Position numbers and translations under genes: made by a program. The notes below the pieces were generated by a model. It did no database searches. It worked only from the letters and a program-made list of their open reading frames with translations, and was not told the origin of the DNA. From Harmonia axyridis (taxonomy: Eukaryota; Arthropoda; Insecta; Coleoptera; Coccinellidae): a stretch of 64,000 bases of DNA. Shown here in pieces: positions 49,601 to 59,654 of the stretch. The stretch is from the NCBI RefSeq assembly GCF_914767665.1, contig NC_059502.1, forward strand, positions 30,460,812 through 30,524,811. Direction: 5' to 3'. Each line of letters opens with the position of its first letter. Position 1 is the first letter of the stretch.

Positions 49601-49912
49601 GGCCCATTCTTCTGTTCATTTACCATATGAACTGTGGTATACTGAAGTGAACAAAAATAAAAATAGTTCATTATTTCTCACATCACATCACTTCATTTTT
49701 TTTTCAGGACATATGGTTTAACTGAAGAACTCCAATACGCTGAGATGCTTTCTTTATGCAAATATTGCAGGTGCTTGTTTTGGAGATCGTTAGGTCATCC
49801 ATGTATAGCAGACCAGAGTCCTGAATTTAGAGAAAGATTACAAAAGGCAGGAGGACCAATGCCACCTAGTCCTGTTCCACCTTCGGCTTTCTTGAAATTT
49901 TTTTCTCTGTAA
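37562..49912 (+). CDS. F-box only protein 25/32 (atrogin-1-like), complete, four exons
   Basis: Exons 37562-37665, 45509-45596, 48980-49596 and 49708-49912 join in frame to 337 residues; vertebrate FBXO25/FBXO32 have about 355-367. The start is fixed by the family signature MPFISKDWRSPGEAWVKTDEGW, which matches the vertebrate MPFLGQDWRSPG start. Exon 3 carries the LDFRNAVKDVRRFNY and MTALSGCAQK blocks shared with the family. The F-box lies at about residues 195-245 (LPEECIREIILRLSD...WRELTKFHF). The C-terminal region has the CKYC...W..LGHPC cysteine cluster and ends SAFLKFFSL, like the vertebrate INLFKF end. Family role: substrate receptor of an SCF (Skp1-Cul1-F-box) ubiquitin ligase in nucleus and cytoplasm; the vertebrate muscle form drives atrophy. 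FBXO25 and FBXO32 arose by vertebrate duplication, so a one-to-one name is not given. No in-frame stops or breaks are seen. Confidence 0.92.
37666..39416. other. F-box gene intron 1, first part
   Basis: AT-rich, with a solo family D arm at about 39100-39300 (AACACCCTGTATCTCG...AAAATTATCTG). No gene seen. Confidence 0.5.
39417..40179. mobile_element. Foldback element C (~760 bp)
   Basis: The left end TTTTTTAGGTATTGAAGTCTAG is inverted at the right end (AAGACTTCAATACCTAAAAAT). The arms share AATGTTTCGAATTAGGT, TGTACCATTTTCGA and TCGAGTACAAAG over about 330 bp on each side. Non-coding. Confidence 0.8.
41139..42147. mobile_element. Foldback element B, copy 2 (~1.0 kb)
   Basis: The ends ACAGGATGGGCACATTTCGA and TTTGCCCACCCTGTATCAA are inverted repeats. 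The internal arms (CCGCTAATACTGATGATAGAG, CGAAGCTATGACCCAAAG) are shared with copy 1 at 22400-23446. Confidence 0.82.
42148..43476. other. F-box gene intron 1, middle part; short inverted repeat
   Basis: At 42370-42440 and 42475-42545 an imperfect inverted repeat is visible (AATCAAAATATCGGTGGC... against ...GCCACCGAATATTTTAATTA). Otherwise nothing recognised. Confidence 0.5.
43477..43821. repeat. Dispersed repeat G, copy 1, with internal palindrome
   Basis: About 345 bp matching 63632-63975 in the opposite orientation. It contains a ~150-bp imperfect palindrome between GCATAGACAATATTCGATTA and AATATATTGTCTATGCTCGA. Unusually rich in TTCGCGAA / CTCGAG-type motifs for this AT-rich region. Confidence 0.8.
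44543..44898. repeat. Tandem duplication, two ~175-bp copies
   Basis: Copies at about 44543-44714 and 44715-44898 share AATATTGAAAAAAG, GGGTTGAAATTTTGTATATA and TTATTCGAGCGG, with about 10% difference and a small insertion in the second copy. Confidence 0.8.
45000..45346 (-). pseudogene. Degraded LINE reverse transcriptase fragment
   Basis: Minus-strand GFRGIFQDCLRSYFNDERTEL corresponds to the G(I/F)RG...W.(K/R)SYL..R segment of jockey-type reverse transcriptases. After a one-frame shift, GVTQGSAIKHLLFMSIF corresponds to GVPQGSxLGPLLF. The catalytic YADD is absent. Just upstream of F-box exon 2, antisense to the gene. Confidence 0.6.
45509..45596 (+). CDS. FBXO25/32 exon 2
   Basis: Acceptor TTTCTTTCAG, donor GTAAGT, 88 nt. 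One base completes a Lys codon, then 29 codons (SKNTDDESGMEKEG...IKCTKE) follow. It is poorly conserved, as expected for the variable linker of the family, and is supported by phase agreement on both sides. Confidence 0.75.
45597..46246. other. F-box gene intron 2, first part; nothing recognised
   Basis: AT-rich, no feature seen. Confidence 0.5.
46247..47914 (-). mobile_element. RTE-like LINE, 5'-truncated
   Basis: Minus-strand element with an open reverse transcriptase frame and a (GAA)n tail at about 46250-46264 that starts directly at the stop codon, so there is almost no 3' UTR. The 5' side ends within the linker before the reverse transcriptase; the endonuclease is missing. It abuts a possible solo LTR at 47915, beyond which a few residues of the same frame may continue. 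Confidence 0.85.
46262..47905 (-). CDS. RTE-like reverse transcriptase, 547 aa, open but lacking endonuclease
   Basis: The frame holds KNNKAPGPDELPAELI, ITIPKIPRAKECTEYR, SDSQFGFRNSMG, CFLDYNKAFDEV (catalytic Asp), KRGVRQGCVLSPLLFN, IRYADDTILIAESLADL (catalytic YADD), LNVKKTKFM and KYKYLGTIV. A C-terminal stretch typical of insect RTE elements follows (FEMWTYRRILKI, GRRRISWLNNLRQW). In this family it makes cDNA at a nicked target site. No in-frame stop over 1.6 kb suggests a recent insertion. The N-terminal apurinic-type endonuclease is absent, so the copy is dead on arrival. Codon use is less AT-biased than the surroundings. The Met start is arbitrary. Confidence 0.85.
   Translation of the reverse strand: MNKEGQIIVDTGRKLARWREYIQELFDDRRQEVIKFENNSQTGPVITPEEVEHAIKLAKNNKAPGPDELPAELIKLITEEQIEVLVDLFNTIYNTGIFPKEWLKSTFITIPKIPRAKECTEYRTISLMSHALKIFLKIIHQRIFRKLERDISDSQFGFRNSMGMREALFAFNVLAQRCMDINQPLYVCFLDYNKAFDEVRHDHLMQLLKEKDLDDKDIRIIAHLYFNQTANIKLGNDISEDIKIKRGVRQGCVLSPLLFNQYSESIIENALAGTTIGIKVNGRPINNIRYADDTILIAESLADLQIILDRVVDNSEKCGLTLNVKKTKFMTITKAQQRPESLWIKGQPVEKVRKYKYLGTIVNESNECTEEIRVRIGQTRNVFNKMRKVFCGKDLSLQLKIRLLKCYVFPVLLYGMEAWTIKQDISNRLEAFEMWTYRRILKIRWIDRVSNREVLKRMGKEREILNGVKIGKLQYLGHVLRGEKYTLLQIVIQGKIQGRRNIGRRRISWLNNLRQWYKCSSVELFRAAVSKMKVAILIANLLRGDGT
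47915..48473 (-). mobile_element. Possible solo LTR (~559 bp)
   Basis: Flanked by TATC (47911-47914 and 48474-48477; ATATC if five bases are counted). On the minus strand it begins TGTCATGGAG, like many Gypsy LTRs, and ends GGCTTTGTAAATA, which lacks the canonical CA. Its inner part is full of a GTCTT / CTTAA-type short motif. Joining the flanks keeps the upstream RTE-like frame open for about 15 codons. Confidence 0.45.
48478..48979. other. F-box gene intron 2, last part
   Basis: A short inverted repeat (TTCCCTGTAAAT at about 48536 and ATTTACAGGGAA at about 48621) is the only structure seen. Confidence 0.45.
48980..49596 (+). CDS. FBXO25/32 exon 3, with F-box
   Basis: Acceptor TTCCATTTCAG and donor GTAAGG; 205 codons plus two bases. 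It starts IAGFNELDEVVKRLDF and includes the helical region and the F-box. It is the main conserved exon. Confidence 0.95.
49708..49912 (+). CDS. FBXO25/32 exon 4
   Basis: Follows a 111-bp intron with a TTTTTTTTTCAG acceptor. A G completes the Arg codon, then TYGLTEELQYAEMLSL, the CKYCRCLFWRSLGHPC block and a Pro-rich linker run to SAFLKFFSL and TAA. Confidence 0.95.
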
Positions 49913-50830
49913 ATATGCACCTCATTTTCATTGAAAATAATTCGATACCTACATCACATTATAATAGATATGATATGAAAAATCATCAGCTTCAAGACTG
50001 GCTATAGCTTGTGGTAACCATCTTACATCTTTATAAATGACACTGAGATAACTGTAGAAGAAATATGAAAATATTCAATGAAATTTAAGCTTTTGAGATC
50101 ATGTTAGCATGAAACAATAATCAATTTTTTGGAGATTGAAGGATAAGAAGGCAGAAATAGTATGTTGGAGAAATTTGAATATACTGTGCAGAAAATTTGA
50201 AATAAATCACACTTTAATGGGATTGATTAATATTTCTGCATGTTATCTTCTGCAGTTCTATTTATTTTATTGACAATGGCTTCAATGGAATAATAAGGAA
50301 AAAAATTGATTCACCTCAAAAAAGTATTCGTTGGTTTTCATTTAGGTCACCTAATAATTTACGTTTTCAAGAGATTTAATTTGTCCAATAAATTTCGAAG
50401 AAATTTTCTGTAAATTTTCTGTTTGTTGATGCAAAAACCTATGTTTCCATGGTTAGAAGATCAACACTCAAATTGATAACAATTATTTGGAAGTAAAGTA
50501 AAAGAAAAAATAACAACTGTGTAGGGTTTATCAAGTATTTCGAATCAAACTGAAGAAATATGGAAGTTCGGTGTAATTATTACATCTAGTTTATCAATCT
50601 AACCAAAATAATACACTAAGATTTTACCGTTTTAATTATTTAGTGTTTCTAATTTGATAAGAACTGAAAAATGTAAATCGTCCAGCTAAAATAATGGAGT
50701 TGTGTGTAATTAATTTGTAGTCTGATTTACGGATGTTCCTAATCTTTTTAATAATTGAAACATATCATTATACAAGACGTTTAAATAACTTTGTCTGAAA
50801 ATAAAATTTTTGTGATGATTGAAATAACTG
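49913..50830 (+). other. FBXO25/32 3' UTR, candidate polyadenylation signals
   Basis: AATAAA at 50201-50206 and at 50800-50805. The second is followed by a TG-rich stretch (TGTGGCTTTTGTT) typical of cleavage regions. A further AATAAA occurs near 51110. No reading frame of note lies in the interval. Confidence 0.45.
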
Positions 50831-51922
50831 TGGCTTTTGTTAATGAAACTAATTATAATTTTTTTTCATTACCCTCAATGATATTAATAATAGTCAAAAA
50901 TCCTATTGTGCTTGTGTGATATTGTGATAAAAATCTACTTTCATAAATTTTTTTGTGTTAATAGAGGCGGCTCTTCTATAGATATATTTCAAGGGTGTAA
51001 ATATGAAAAAAAATATTTTTATTCTTATTTCACTGAAGAGTAGTAGAATATTAACCAAGAATTGTAAGAGATCTAAGTTATAAGATGTAAAAGATTATTT
51101 TTCCTTTATGAATAAACTTGTGAGAAAACAGTTATTATATTTCAACCCAAGATTTCTACTTCTAAGAGCTATTCCTACAAATATCAATATAATTTTTCTT
51201 AAAAAAAATCAAAACAATATAAGGCTGCAGGACTAATGCTATCGATAGCCAATTGGCTTTTTTTTTTTGGTGGTTAAAACAATATGAAAAATATCTGGAA
51301 CTTTACATATTACAGAATTAATTTTTTTTTATTTCAATTGCCATCACTCGACCTCCAAGGATAAAAAATTGTTGGAAATGTTCGTGGTAATAGTATTTTG
51401 GTCTTTGAGTAGGTTATTATAAGCGAATATTTAGGCGCGCTCCTTCTTTGACTTGAAAATATTCTTTTTTTGAACCCACTCAGAATATTCTGTGCTGTGA
51501 AGGTTTTAATTTATCACCAGTAGGTCAATTCTGCCACATTGCACAGTTATTGTGAGTCTCTTGTGAGTCATGGATGTATTTCTCGTTTGTAGTATAATTT
51601 CAATGGGGCATAGTCTGTTATATTTAAAGGCTGCAACTTTTCCGTATACTGTGTGGAAAAAAGTAATGTGGTTTTCTTTGATCAATTGCAATGTTGAAAA
51701 TGAAATGTGTGATTCTTATTTGTTGATAATCAGTCTTTTAGCAGTAAGCTTTGCATGATATTTGAAATATTGAAAGTAATGATGAAAATTCACCACACCA
51801 ATGAGATGAAACCTTGGAGGAGTACCTTAGATTATATTTAATTAAGAAGGTTTCGTTTCACTGCGACCTAATGATCTATTGTGTCCCCCATCAGAGCTAT
51901 TCTCTCCATAATATGATCTACA
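50831..51922. other. Downstream of the F-box gene; nothing recognised
   Basis: AT-rich, with no supported coding segment. Confidence 0.5.
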
Positions 51923-52041
51923 GTAATAATAATAATAAGAGAGTTTATTCAAGAAATATAAATACATTAAACAAACTACAGTTCGCCTTCCAGTTCCAGA
52001 GTTCTGATGAACTCCAATATATGGGATCGCTTCAAGGTGGC

Positions 52042-52733
52042 TTATTCCTCACTTCCACAAAATTCGTGTCCAAAGCAGGTTCTGCGTAGGCTAGCGATGG
52101 CGAGGCATTCCATCACAAGGTGATCCGGAGTTTCTTCCCCCTCCCCACAGAATCTGCACTCGTCATTTTCTGTTAGACTCATTCTCATGAGGTGTTTCCT
52201 AAGGCGACAATACCCTGTGAGGAATCCAGTGAGGAGGTGTAGCATATTTTACTAAGATCCAGATACTTCTTGGATCTTGTAGAGTCAAAGTTTCGAAGAA
52301 ACTTCTTGGAGTGATCAAAACCAGAAAGATTCCCTAGAGTTTTTCTCGTTCGGTTACCTAACGAAAACTCTTTCTTGTAGGTACATTTGCCTACACCGCA
52401 GATAGGTTCCGGGCCGATGAAAGGAGATTGTGCTCTTTTTCTGTCAAGTGTGTTGGCCTCTTCATTCCCTCCAATTCTCGAGTGGCAGGGAACCCAGATT
52501 AAAAAGACCTTGTTATTCTTATCTCTTTCATTAAGTTTTCTTCGGCACTCTAATACCATCTTAGAATCGATGATATGTGAGCTCAGTGCTTTAATTGCAG
52601 CCTGACTATTAGAATGTATTGCTATGTAATATTTTTGATAATTTCTTGCTAAGTTAATTGCTACACATCTTTCTATTGCAAGTATCTCTTCCTGAAAGGC
52701 AGTGGCCTGGCGATATTGACCATTTTGTACCAT
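52042..52733 (-). pseudogene. LINE ORF2: RNase H and C-terminal zinc region
   Basis: FQEEILAIERCVAIN and IAIHSNSQAAIKAL are RNase H motifs (Glu; Asp changed to Asn in the second), followed by VFLIWVPCHSRIGGNEEANTL with His and the Gly-Asn-Glu block. The end, in another frame, has CRLRKHLMRM and DECRFCGEGEETPDHLVMEC, a Cys-x2-Cys...His...Cys segment usual at LINE C-termini. One frameshift near 52200. Confidence 0.8.
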
Positions 52734-52997
52734 TCCCGAATATTCCAGCGCCCGTCCCCGTCGTGGTTTTGAGCCATCTGTATACCATTTGTTGCTATTC
52801 TTTTCAAGAACTGGGATTGTGGACTTCTTTCACCAATCTTCTCATCTACTTAGTATCGTATGGAAGGTTTTTTCGATGGTAATTTTCTTTGTCATCCCGT
52901 CACTGGGAAGGTTCGCTGATGAGTCAAGGAGGACCAGACTCTCTTATTCCTAATTCCCTCATTGCCGGTAGCTTCCCTGGATAGTCTTAGAGTGGCC

Positions 52998-54356
52998 TCA
53001 TAGACCACTCTCTATCACTAAATGAAGAGGTGTGAGATCTGTAATTATCTCCAATGCCCTAGTTGGACACGTTCTCATAGCTCCAGTGATACAAACACAG
53101 GTTAACCTTTGTATTTTATCAAGTCCTTTTTTCGTGCTATTCTGACTTGCTCTAGCATGCCAGACTATTGCCCAATAGGTCATTATCGGCCTCACAATCA
53201 TGACATACATTCATCGGAGTATTTTTGGTTTACATCGCCAAACCTTACCAGCCAAACGTCTGCACACCATCAAGGCCTTTGTTGCTTTGTTAGTCGTAAC
53301 CTCAATGTGTTTTCTCCACAGAAGTTTGCTGTCTAGTGTTATTCCCAGATATTTGACTTCTGATTTTCACTATATGATGACTCCGTTTAGAGATAGGGAT
53401 TTCATAGCTGGAAGTTTCCTTTTCCGAGTGAATGGGATAACTGTGATCTTGTATGGGTTAATGTTTAGCCCCACTGACAAGCTCCATTGTTCAATTATTC
53501 TAAGGCCCTCCTGCATTAAGTCGCACAAGGTGCTCTCGAATTTGCCTTTAACTATCAAGACTATATCGTCTGCATACCCTATACAGTGGAAGCCAAGCTC
53601 TGTCAGTCTGTGGAGTAATTCATCCACTACTAGGCTCTATAGAAGGGGAGATATTACTCTCCCTTGAGGTGTTCCGCGAGTGGCTTTAACAGAGGTGGTT
53701 TGATTACTCACATGTGTCTCAGCTATTCTTGTCTTCAGCATCTCATACATCCATTTTATAATGGTTTTGGTCACTTCTTGCCTTTTAAGTGCTTCTCCGA
53801 CCGACACATGTGTTGTGTTGTCAAAGACCCCAGATATGTCTAGGAAGGCACACATTGCGATCTCCTTGTTATTCAGAGTACTCTGGAGGGCTTCAGTCAG
53901 CTGATACAGAGCAGTCTCTTTTGTTCGTCCGCTCTGTAGGCATGCTGACATTTATTAAATGGTTTGTTCTCCAGATTCTCCGTTCTTATGTAGTTATTCA
54001 CCTATTTCTCCATCGTCTTCTGCATAAACGATGTAGGGCAAATGGGTCTGAAAGATCGGGGATCACTCCCATCTTTCTTCCCTATTTTTGGGTATGAAGG
54101 TTACTTTAGCCCTTCTCTATATCTTAGGTATTTGACCCAGTGCTAGACTGCTTTTTATTGAATTCAGGAGATGGGGAATAATCTCCTCCATTCCTTTCTG
54201 TAGGAGTACTGGGAATATGCCATCTACCCCTGGTGATTTATGTGGTCGAAATGTGTTTATTGCCCATTCCAGCCGTTGTCTTGTAAGAATTTTCTTAACA
54301 ATATCCCAATCCTCCTTGCGGGGATTTTTGGTTTGAGTTGCTATATCAGCGTTCAT
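52998..54356 (-). pseudogene. LINE ORF2: reverse transcriptase
   Basis: Minus-strand pieces in three frames: HKSPGVDGIFPVLLQKG (N-terminal), SACLQSGRTKETALYQL, MCAFLDISGVFDN (first catalytic Asp), TRGTPQGRVISPLL, CIGYADDIVLIVKG (catalytic YADD), then the thumb/linker with RPIMTYWAIVWHAR and CITGAMRTCPTRALEI. Frames break at about 53630, 53960 and 54110. Confidence 0.85.
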
Positions 54357-54529
54357 TATGGGTTCACTACCTTGGAAGTGTGTTTTGAGAAGAAGAACCG
54401 ATCCTCTTCTACCTCCGTGTATGACATATCTGGCTTTCTGAGGGACAAAATAGGATTGTTTTCCCCCTTTGCCATGACTTTTTGTGATCTGGCTGCTGTT
54501 GGGGTAGAAGTGATCTTTTCACAAAAGAC

Positions 54530-55460
54530 TCAAAAATTGAGTCTTTTGGCCTTCCTGATCTCCTTATTGTATAGAGTGAGCTTTTCAGTGTACCCGTGCC
54601 AATTACCGTCTCTTTTGGCCTTGTTGAAGAGCCGATGAACCTCCACTATGAGGGTTGACAGGTTCTCGTTCAGCCTCCTTGCCTCCTTGCTTGCTCGAAC
54701 TTTCGAGAGTCGACTACTTGAGTGAAAGGCCTCTATTATTGCCGTACTTATTTGTTCGACATTTTGTTTCAGATCGTAGTGCGGGTGTTTTGCCCCATCA
54801 TATTCGATCTGTTCTAAATTATCCTTCAGATGGACCTTATACACAGACCAAGATGTTTTTCTAGGATTTCGACTAGGGAGCGACGAAGTTAACTCCCCCG
54901 TTATAATGAATTCGATAATCCTATAGTCAGAAAGTGAAGGTTCATTCATTACTTTCCAACCTGTAACATTTTTCCTGGCAGTAACGCTGGCAATTGTTGC
55001 GTCCAGCACCTCTTCTCTTGCTCTCGTGACAAAGGTGGGAGTTGTCCCCACATTCATTGTCTCAAGATTCTTATCTAAGAGATATTCTAATAAACACTCA
55101 CCTCTAAAGTTGTTGTCCGCGCTGCCCCAAAAGATATTATGCGCGTTGGCGTCACAGACTGTTATGAAAATTTTCTACTGTTACAGTATTGCACTAGCTC
55201 ATGCACTTCCGCTGGCGGTGATGTTGGCCCGTCTCCAATGCCCCCAAAATCAAGGTGTACCATAATTGGGACTACATCGCGAGTCATGTATTCTGAAACA
55301 CAAATATATTCAATGTTATTTCTTATGAGCACACAGTCACGTGAAGATACGTGTTTATCCAGGGTTCCTGGATGCGTACAATATCCAGTTGCATTTTTGC
55401 AAATAAACTTGAAGTCACTGCAGAAGCTCCCTCCGCATGCTGCAGGTTTATTTGTGCCTC
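54530..55460 (-). pseudogene. LINE ORF2: endonuclease region
   Basis: From the right: INLQHAEGASA and DIVRIQEPWINT (the NLQHxxAA...QEPW start of these endonucleases), VCDANAHN and WGSADNNFRGECLLEYL, then GTTPTFVTRAREEVLDATI and LSDYRIIEFII (SDH-type active-site region, His changed). The linker before the reverse transcriptase follows. Frameshifts at about 55080-55200 and 55300. Confidence 0.8.
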
Positions 55461-56149
55461 CTTTATGGAGATCTATTTTTAAGGGAGATAGAGCTGAAAT
55501 TTCAGCTCTTACATATCCCCCTACCTTTTATCTCCCTACCCCTCCTCGAATATCATGCAGGAGGTATTCTCTCCAGAATTCAAGCATGTACTTTGGTCAG
55601 GTCAGACCCCCAACCACCAAACAACTTCGCCCCGCTTCCAGGGACGCAGAGTCCCCAGGCCGTATACCGAAAAATTCAATCAATATAGTGTAACCTTAAA
55701 AAAGAAAAGAAATAATTTTCGTAGACATCAAAATTTCTATTTCAAAATTCCAAATCGAGCTCTATAATGATGTTATATTTCACGTTATTGAATTAAATAA
55801 ATTACTCTTCAAAAAACCATAAAAATAATGTATATGACCATTTGTTGTATCATTGATTAGTACTTTGTTCGATTAGTTGATGTATCTGAATAATAATAAA
55901 ATTTAACATATGAATTTCTATAAAAACGATTATTGAATTTTTCTTATGTCCTGAAATGATGGGACGTAAAACAATAACAAAAATTATATGAAACAAAAAA
56001 AAAATTGAATAACCTCACAAATATGACGGTGAATGAACTGGTTTGGGTATGTTATCCTCACTCACCACCACCAACTCAGGTCCCTTCCAGGAGTTTAATT
56101 TCGGCACTGACTTCATGAGCCAGTCAACCGACTCTTGGGATCCACAATA

Positions 56150-56959
56150 TTATTATTATTATTATTAGAACTCTTTATTGCAAATTCATATATAACAGAA
56201 GTGTGTATAAAAACGTGCAATGGGTGGGCATATCGCTAAGCGATGTCTTCCTGCCAACCCTCTACAAATCAGCATTTCCATTACATGTATGAGTTCACTA
56301 AACATAATTTGAAAAAAGAAAATACATATAATGTTTGTGTTACCTGTAAGGGATAAAGGAGGGATGAATTGGAAAGGAAAATGAGGGAAGATATCGACGA
56401 AACAACAACCAGGAAGAAAAACTCCTCAACCGATGGTATCTTTTGAGGCTCATTTTGAATGATCTGAAAGTAGGCTTATGAGATATCTTCACGGGGATGC
56501 GGTTCCAAAGTTGAGGAAATCTCACAGAGAAGCAGTTACAAACAGAATTGGTGGAATGAGCGTTTATTCTTAAAGTGAGATTACCAAGTGCTCTCGTATG
56601 ATGATCCTCGCCTCCGAGAGGTCGAATATTGCCGTGCAAATAAGATGGAATGCGACACTTTAAAACCCTATAGCCCAGAAGCAGAGTATGCCAATTACGA
56701 CGCAATGCAATGGGCAGCAGGTTGAGAGCATCTCTGAACTGACTAACGTGGTCAAATTTTCTCAAGTTGAACACGAATTTAATACCTGCATTCTGTAAGC
56801 GATCAAGTTTACCCAACTGGCTTACCTTTAGACCCATGAAGGCCACGTCAGCATAGTCCAGAATAGGGAGCAATAGTGTGAAGAAAAGATTTTTTCGTGT
56901 TTGGAAAGGTAGGAAATTCTTCATGAGACGGAGGTGATGCACAATACACAAGCAAATAG
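56150..56959 (-). mobile_element. 5'-truncated CR1/jockey-type fragment inserted in LINE ORF1
   Basis: Contains only the C-terminal end of a reverse transcriptase and a (TAA)n-type tail at about 56150-56166. Flanked by CACAATA at 56143-56149 and 56960-56966, a 7-bp target duplication. Removing the insert and one duplication joins the flanking ORF1 frame without a shift (VYC then GSQESVDWL). Confidence 0.85.
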
Positions 56960-56978
56960 CACAATACACCAGCATCAT
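56340..56978 (-). pseudogene. C-terminal end of a CR1/jockey-type reverse transcriptase
   Basis: NLFFTLLLPILDYADVAFMG, LDRLQNAGIKFVFNLRK, LLPIALRRNWHTLLL, ...YLHGNIRPL, FSVRFPQLWNRIPVKI and SFKMSLKRY form the well-known thumb/C-terminal block of CR1 and jockey elements. The first few codons of this frame belong to the disrupted ORF1, making a chance chimaeric frame. The catalytic part is absent. Confidence 0.85.
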
Positions 56979-58179
56979 TCCACAGCGGAAATGTACCCCG
57001 GTGAAGTGTATTCCCCTCTCCTCACTGCCACACTTCTCTTCCAGCAGAATGTCCTCTAGGGAGGAGAGTTGTTGGGCTTCCAGAATTACCCTAGGATAGT
57101 CCTTGGGTATTATACCTAGTCTAAACCATATATTTGCCTTGACAGCTGCTGCATACCCTGTGGCTTGCAGCCGCTGTTTTCGGCCTTTTCAAATGAGGCA
57201 GTTCCGGAGGTGTGATATGCTCCGGTCTTCTTTTACCTTTACACTTTTCCATCGGTGTTACCTTCGGAGTGGGGTAATTTGTCTGTTAGGGTTGCTGAAG
57301 AACCAGTTTCCTAGCTTCCTCGGGTTCAAGTCCCTGATGGAGGAGTCGCAGGTACTTCTGCTCTCCGGCTCCACTTAGACCCTTTCTCATAGGATCATCT
57401 CTGCTGCCTGGTTGTCTCAATTTGGGCATCTCAAACGGCAGACGGTTTTCCGTTTATTCCCTTTTTCTAAGGGCCCGGATGAAGAGGTTGAGGTCTTCTC
57501 CCCCTCTCCTCTAGTGAGTTTATTTGAATCTTGGTCCTTTTGCATGATAGGTCCCACGAGAAGCTAGGGTCATGTAGGTCCATTTCTACAAAGCCCCGCA
57601 TGTAGAAGTAAGATAATTATACAATGGAGTTCCCTTGGTGCTCCAAAGTCGAAACCAGTAAAGACTAGGTCCTGTAACCTATCATGCATCCCTAAGTCTG
57701 GCTTCTTCCCGCCTTTTATTTAGAATTTTTGATGAAGTTGTTTCCTCTCGGTCCGTCAGTTAAGCCAATGCCCTCCCCCCGCTCCACTGGCTCGCGAGAC
57801 ATGATGACCACAGTCAGCCAGGATGCATTGGTATAACGAGGTGGTCTAGAGGTTTGCTCAAGACCTTACCTAAGACTTTACCTGAGTGCAATCCCTTAGC
57901 CACGACACTACAGCTGGGACAGTGAAGTTGGTCCGTGGCAAGGTATTGAGGGCTACCAGTTGAGTTTCCTCGCAGACCTGCTTCCCTTTCAAAATCATCC
58001 TCAGAGGCCCCCTTCTATTCGCCACCCGAAGACGCGCCGGATTGGCACTTCACTCCGAATCCTGGAGTACCTTTCCGCGTGCATAAGATTTTTTTTAGGA
58101 AAAGACGTTAAGAATGTTATGAAAAAAGCCTCTTTCAGCTGAGATGACCGAGTTAATCTGTTTAGATTCCTTTACATTG

Positions 58180-58388
58180 GATTAGGTTTCAGAGAATCAT
58201 TCACATTCATTGTAAATGGCATTGTAGGAAGAAGGCAAGCCTCCTGGCTCGGAAATATTCAAGAATGGACCAGAATAAGAAATGCGAGTCAACTTTTGCA
58301 TATGGCACAGGATCGATAAGCATTCTCAATGGTGATCGCCAACGTCGGACAAAACTAACAGGGCACATAAAGAAGAAGAAGAAGTAAA
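58180..58388 (+). mobile_element. RTE-like LINE 3' scrap
   Basis: RQASWLGNIQEWTRIRNASQLL and MAQDR-stop-AFSMVIANV match the extreme C-terminus of insect RTE elements, followed by an (AGA)n tail at 58371-58385. On the plus strand, opposite to the RTE copy at 46247-47914. Confidence 0.65.
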
Positions 58389-58969
58389 TGGCTTACGATT
58401 TCCAAACAATCCGTCCAAACATCACAACCTTTTTTATTTTCTTCCCAATTCGGACGAACTTTCACTGGTCTCGAACCTGATTTTTATTCAATTCGTGAAC
58501 TATTTCAGAACTATCCAGATATGACCAACTAATAATTTTTACAATGATTAAGTAAATACCAGTCTAACTGTATGCCGATGACCTCAGTCTTTGAGCCTCC
58601 TAACATATTAGTCTCATCTACTCATAAATCTGAACAATGCTGATTTAAATTGATCAGCAGTTGGTCCAGATTACCCTTTATTTGTGACTCCATTGGCAGT
58701 TTTCTGAATTACATCTACAAGACAGAATTCCTTGAAGTTGAGTTTTATATAGGCTTCATATATTTATATAGGGTTCATCTATCGCCTAGGGTTATGATTA
58801 AAATGGGCAGAATCAATTTGAAAAAAAATTCAACGTAATTTCAGTCTTTGTTACTAGTATTTTGAGCTTTTGTTCGTTTTTCCCCAAACACCCACACCCA
58901 CAACCTCCCCAGGCACATTTAATCACTTAACCAAGAAAGCACTAAAATTCTTTCAAACCCATGCAAACA
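58389..58969. other. Nothing recognised
   Basis: AT-rich sequence between two LINE scraps. Confidence 0.4.
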
Positions 58970-59460
58970 ATATTGATTGCAACCCAATAGAGCATCAGGT
59001 TGATACCCCTAACACAGCATGGAAGATACTGAAGGGATATATATGAAAATATATATGTAAAAGTGCTGAAGAGTCCTTGAGAACACGTACGGACTCATGA
59101 AACAAGAGGCTCACAAAGAAAAAGGAAGAAATATATTTCAAATACAGGAATTTCCCAATACTAGAGGTTCGAAGAAGATTAGAGAAGAAGAAATAAGGAA
59201 TAAAGTAACCAAAAGGGTAAGAAATTGAAGAAGAATATTGGCAGAAATTAAGCAATTAAATACAGGCGGATATGTACGGAGCGCAAAAACGTGTTGGGAG
59301 ATTGTTGAGAAGCATGAAACAAATAATCAATAAAACGATCCACTTGAGAACAATTATAGACCAAAGCTGGGAAAATACTTCAGCACAATCTCTTCGCAGA
59401 TATATAAACCAATACCAAAACAAGAGAAAATCAATGAAAACAATAACAACATGAAGATTA
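58970..59460 (+). pseudogene. Degraded LINE linker fragment (tentative)
   Basis: KRLTKKKEEIYFKYRN and YGAQKRVGRLLRSMKQIINKT look like the lysine-rich region between endonuclease and reverse transcriptase in RTE-type LINEs. Several stops. Could instead be chance AT/A-rich coding bias. Confidence 0.35.
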
Positions 59461-59654
59461 CTAGCAGCAAATAAGGGAGACGTTGAGAAAACTTTAAAAC
59501 AGCAAAAATTCAAATAACAAACGAGCTAAATAAAAACAGAGGAACGGCCAGAAGATTAGATGTGCGAAATTGTTCCATATAATACTGCGGTACAGATAAA
59601 TACCAGAAAGACGGAAAATTTTTATAATTATTGAATTCGTTAATAAATTTTATT

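Larger units (their letters stand above)
56030..57170 (-). pseudogene. LINE ORF1 (DUF4780-like), split by insertion
   Basis: The right part encodes NIWFRLGIIPKDYPRVILE, LSSLEDILLEE and IHFTGVHFRCGMMLVYC. The left part, beyond the insertion, encodes ESVDWLMKSVPKLNSWKG and PELVVVSEDNIPKPV and stops soon after. The layout (IxPxDYP ... W(L)...VP.L..W.G..L.V) matches the DUF4780 domain found in ORF1/gag-like proteins of insect LINEs. A TGA just upstream of the right part shows decay. Confidence 0.65.
51923..58093 (-). mobile_element. I-type LINE, degraded, with a nested CR1/jockey-type fragment
   Basis: Reading from right to left: a GC-rich 5' region (58093 to ~57200), ORF1 with a DUF4780-like domain (about 57170-56970, then 56140-56030), ORF2 (about 55460-52030) with endonuclease, reverse transcriptase, RNase H and a terminal Cys/His segment, and a (TAA)n tail at 51923-51939. 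An RNase H domain with a TAA-repeat tail fits the I/LOA group. Many frameshifts and stops: long dead. An AT-rich stretch at about 55700-56020 between ORF1 and ORF2 may be another insert. Confidence 0.8.

Noticed and set aside
57310..57345. tRNA-like GGTTCAAGTCC box
   Set aside because: No acceptor stem or matching A box can be placed; it lies in the 5' part of the I-type LINE.
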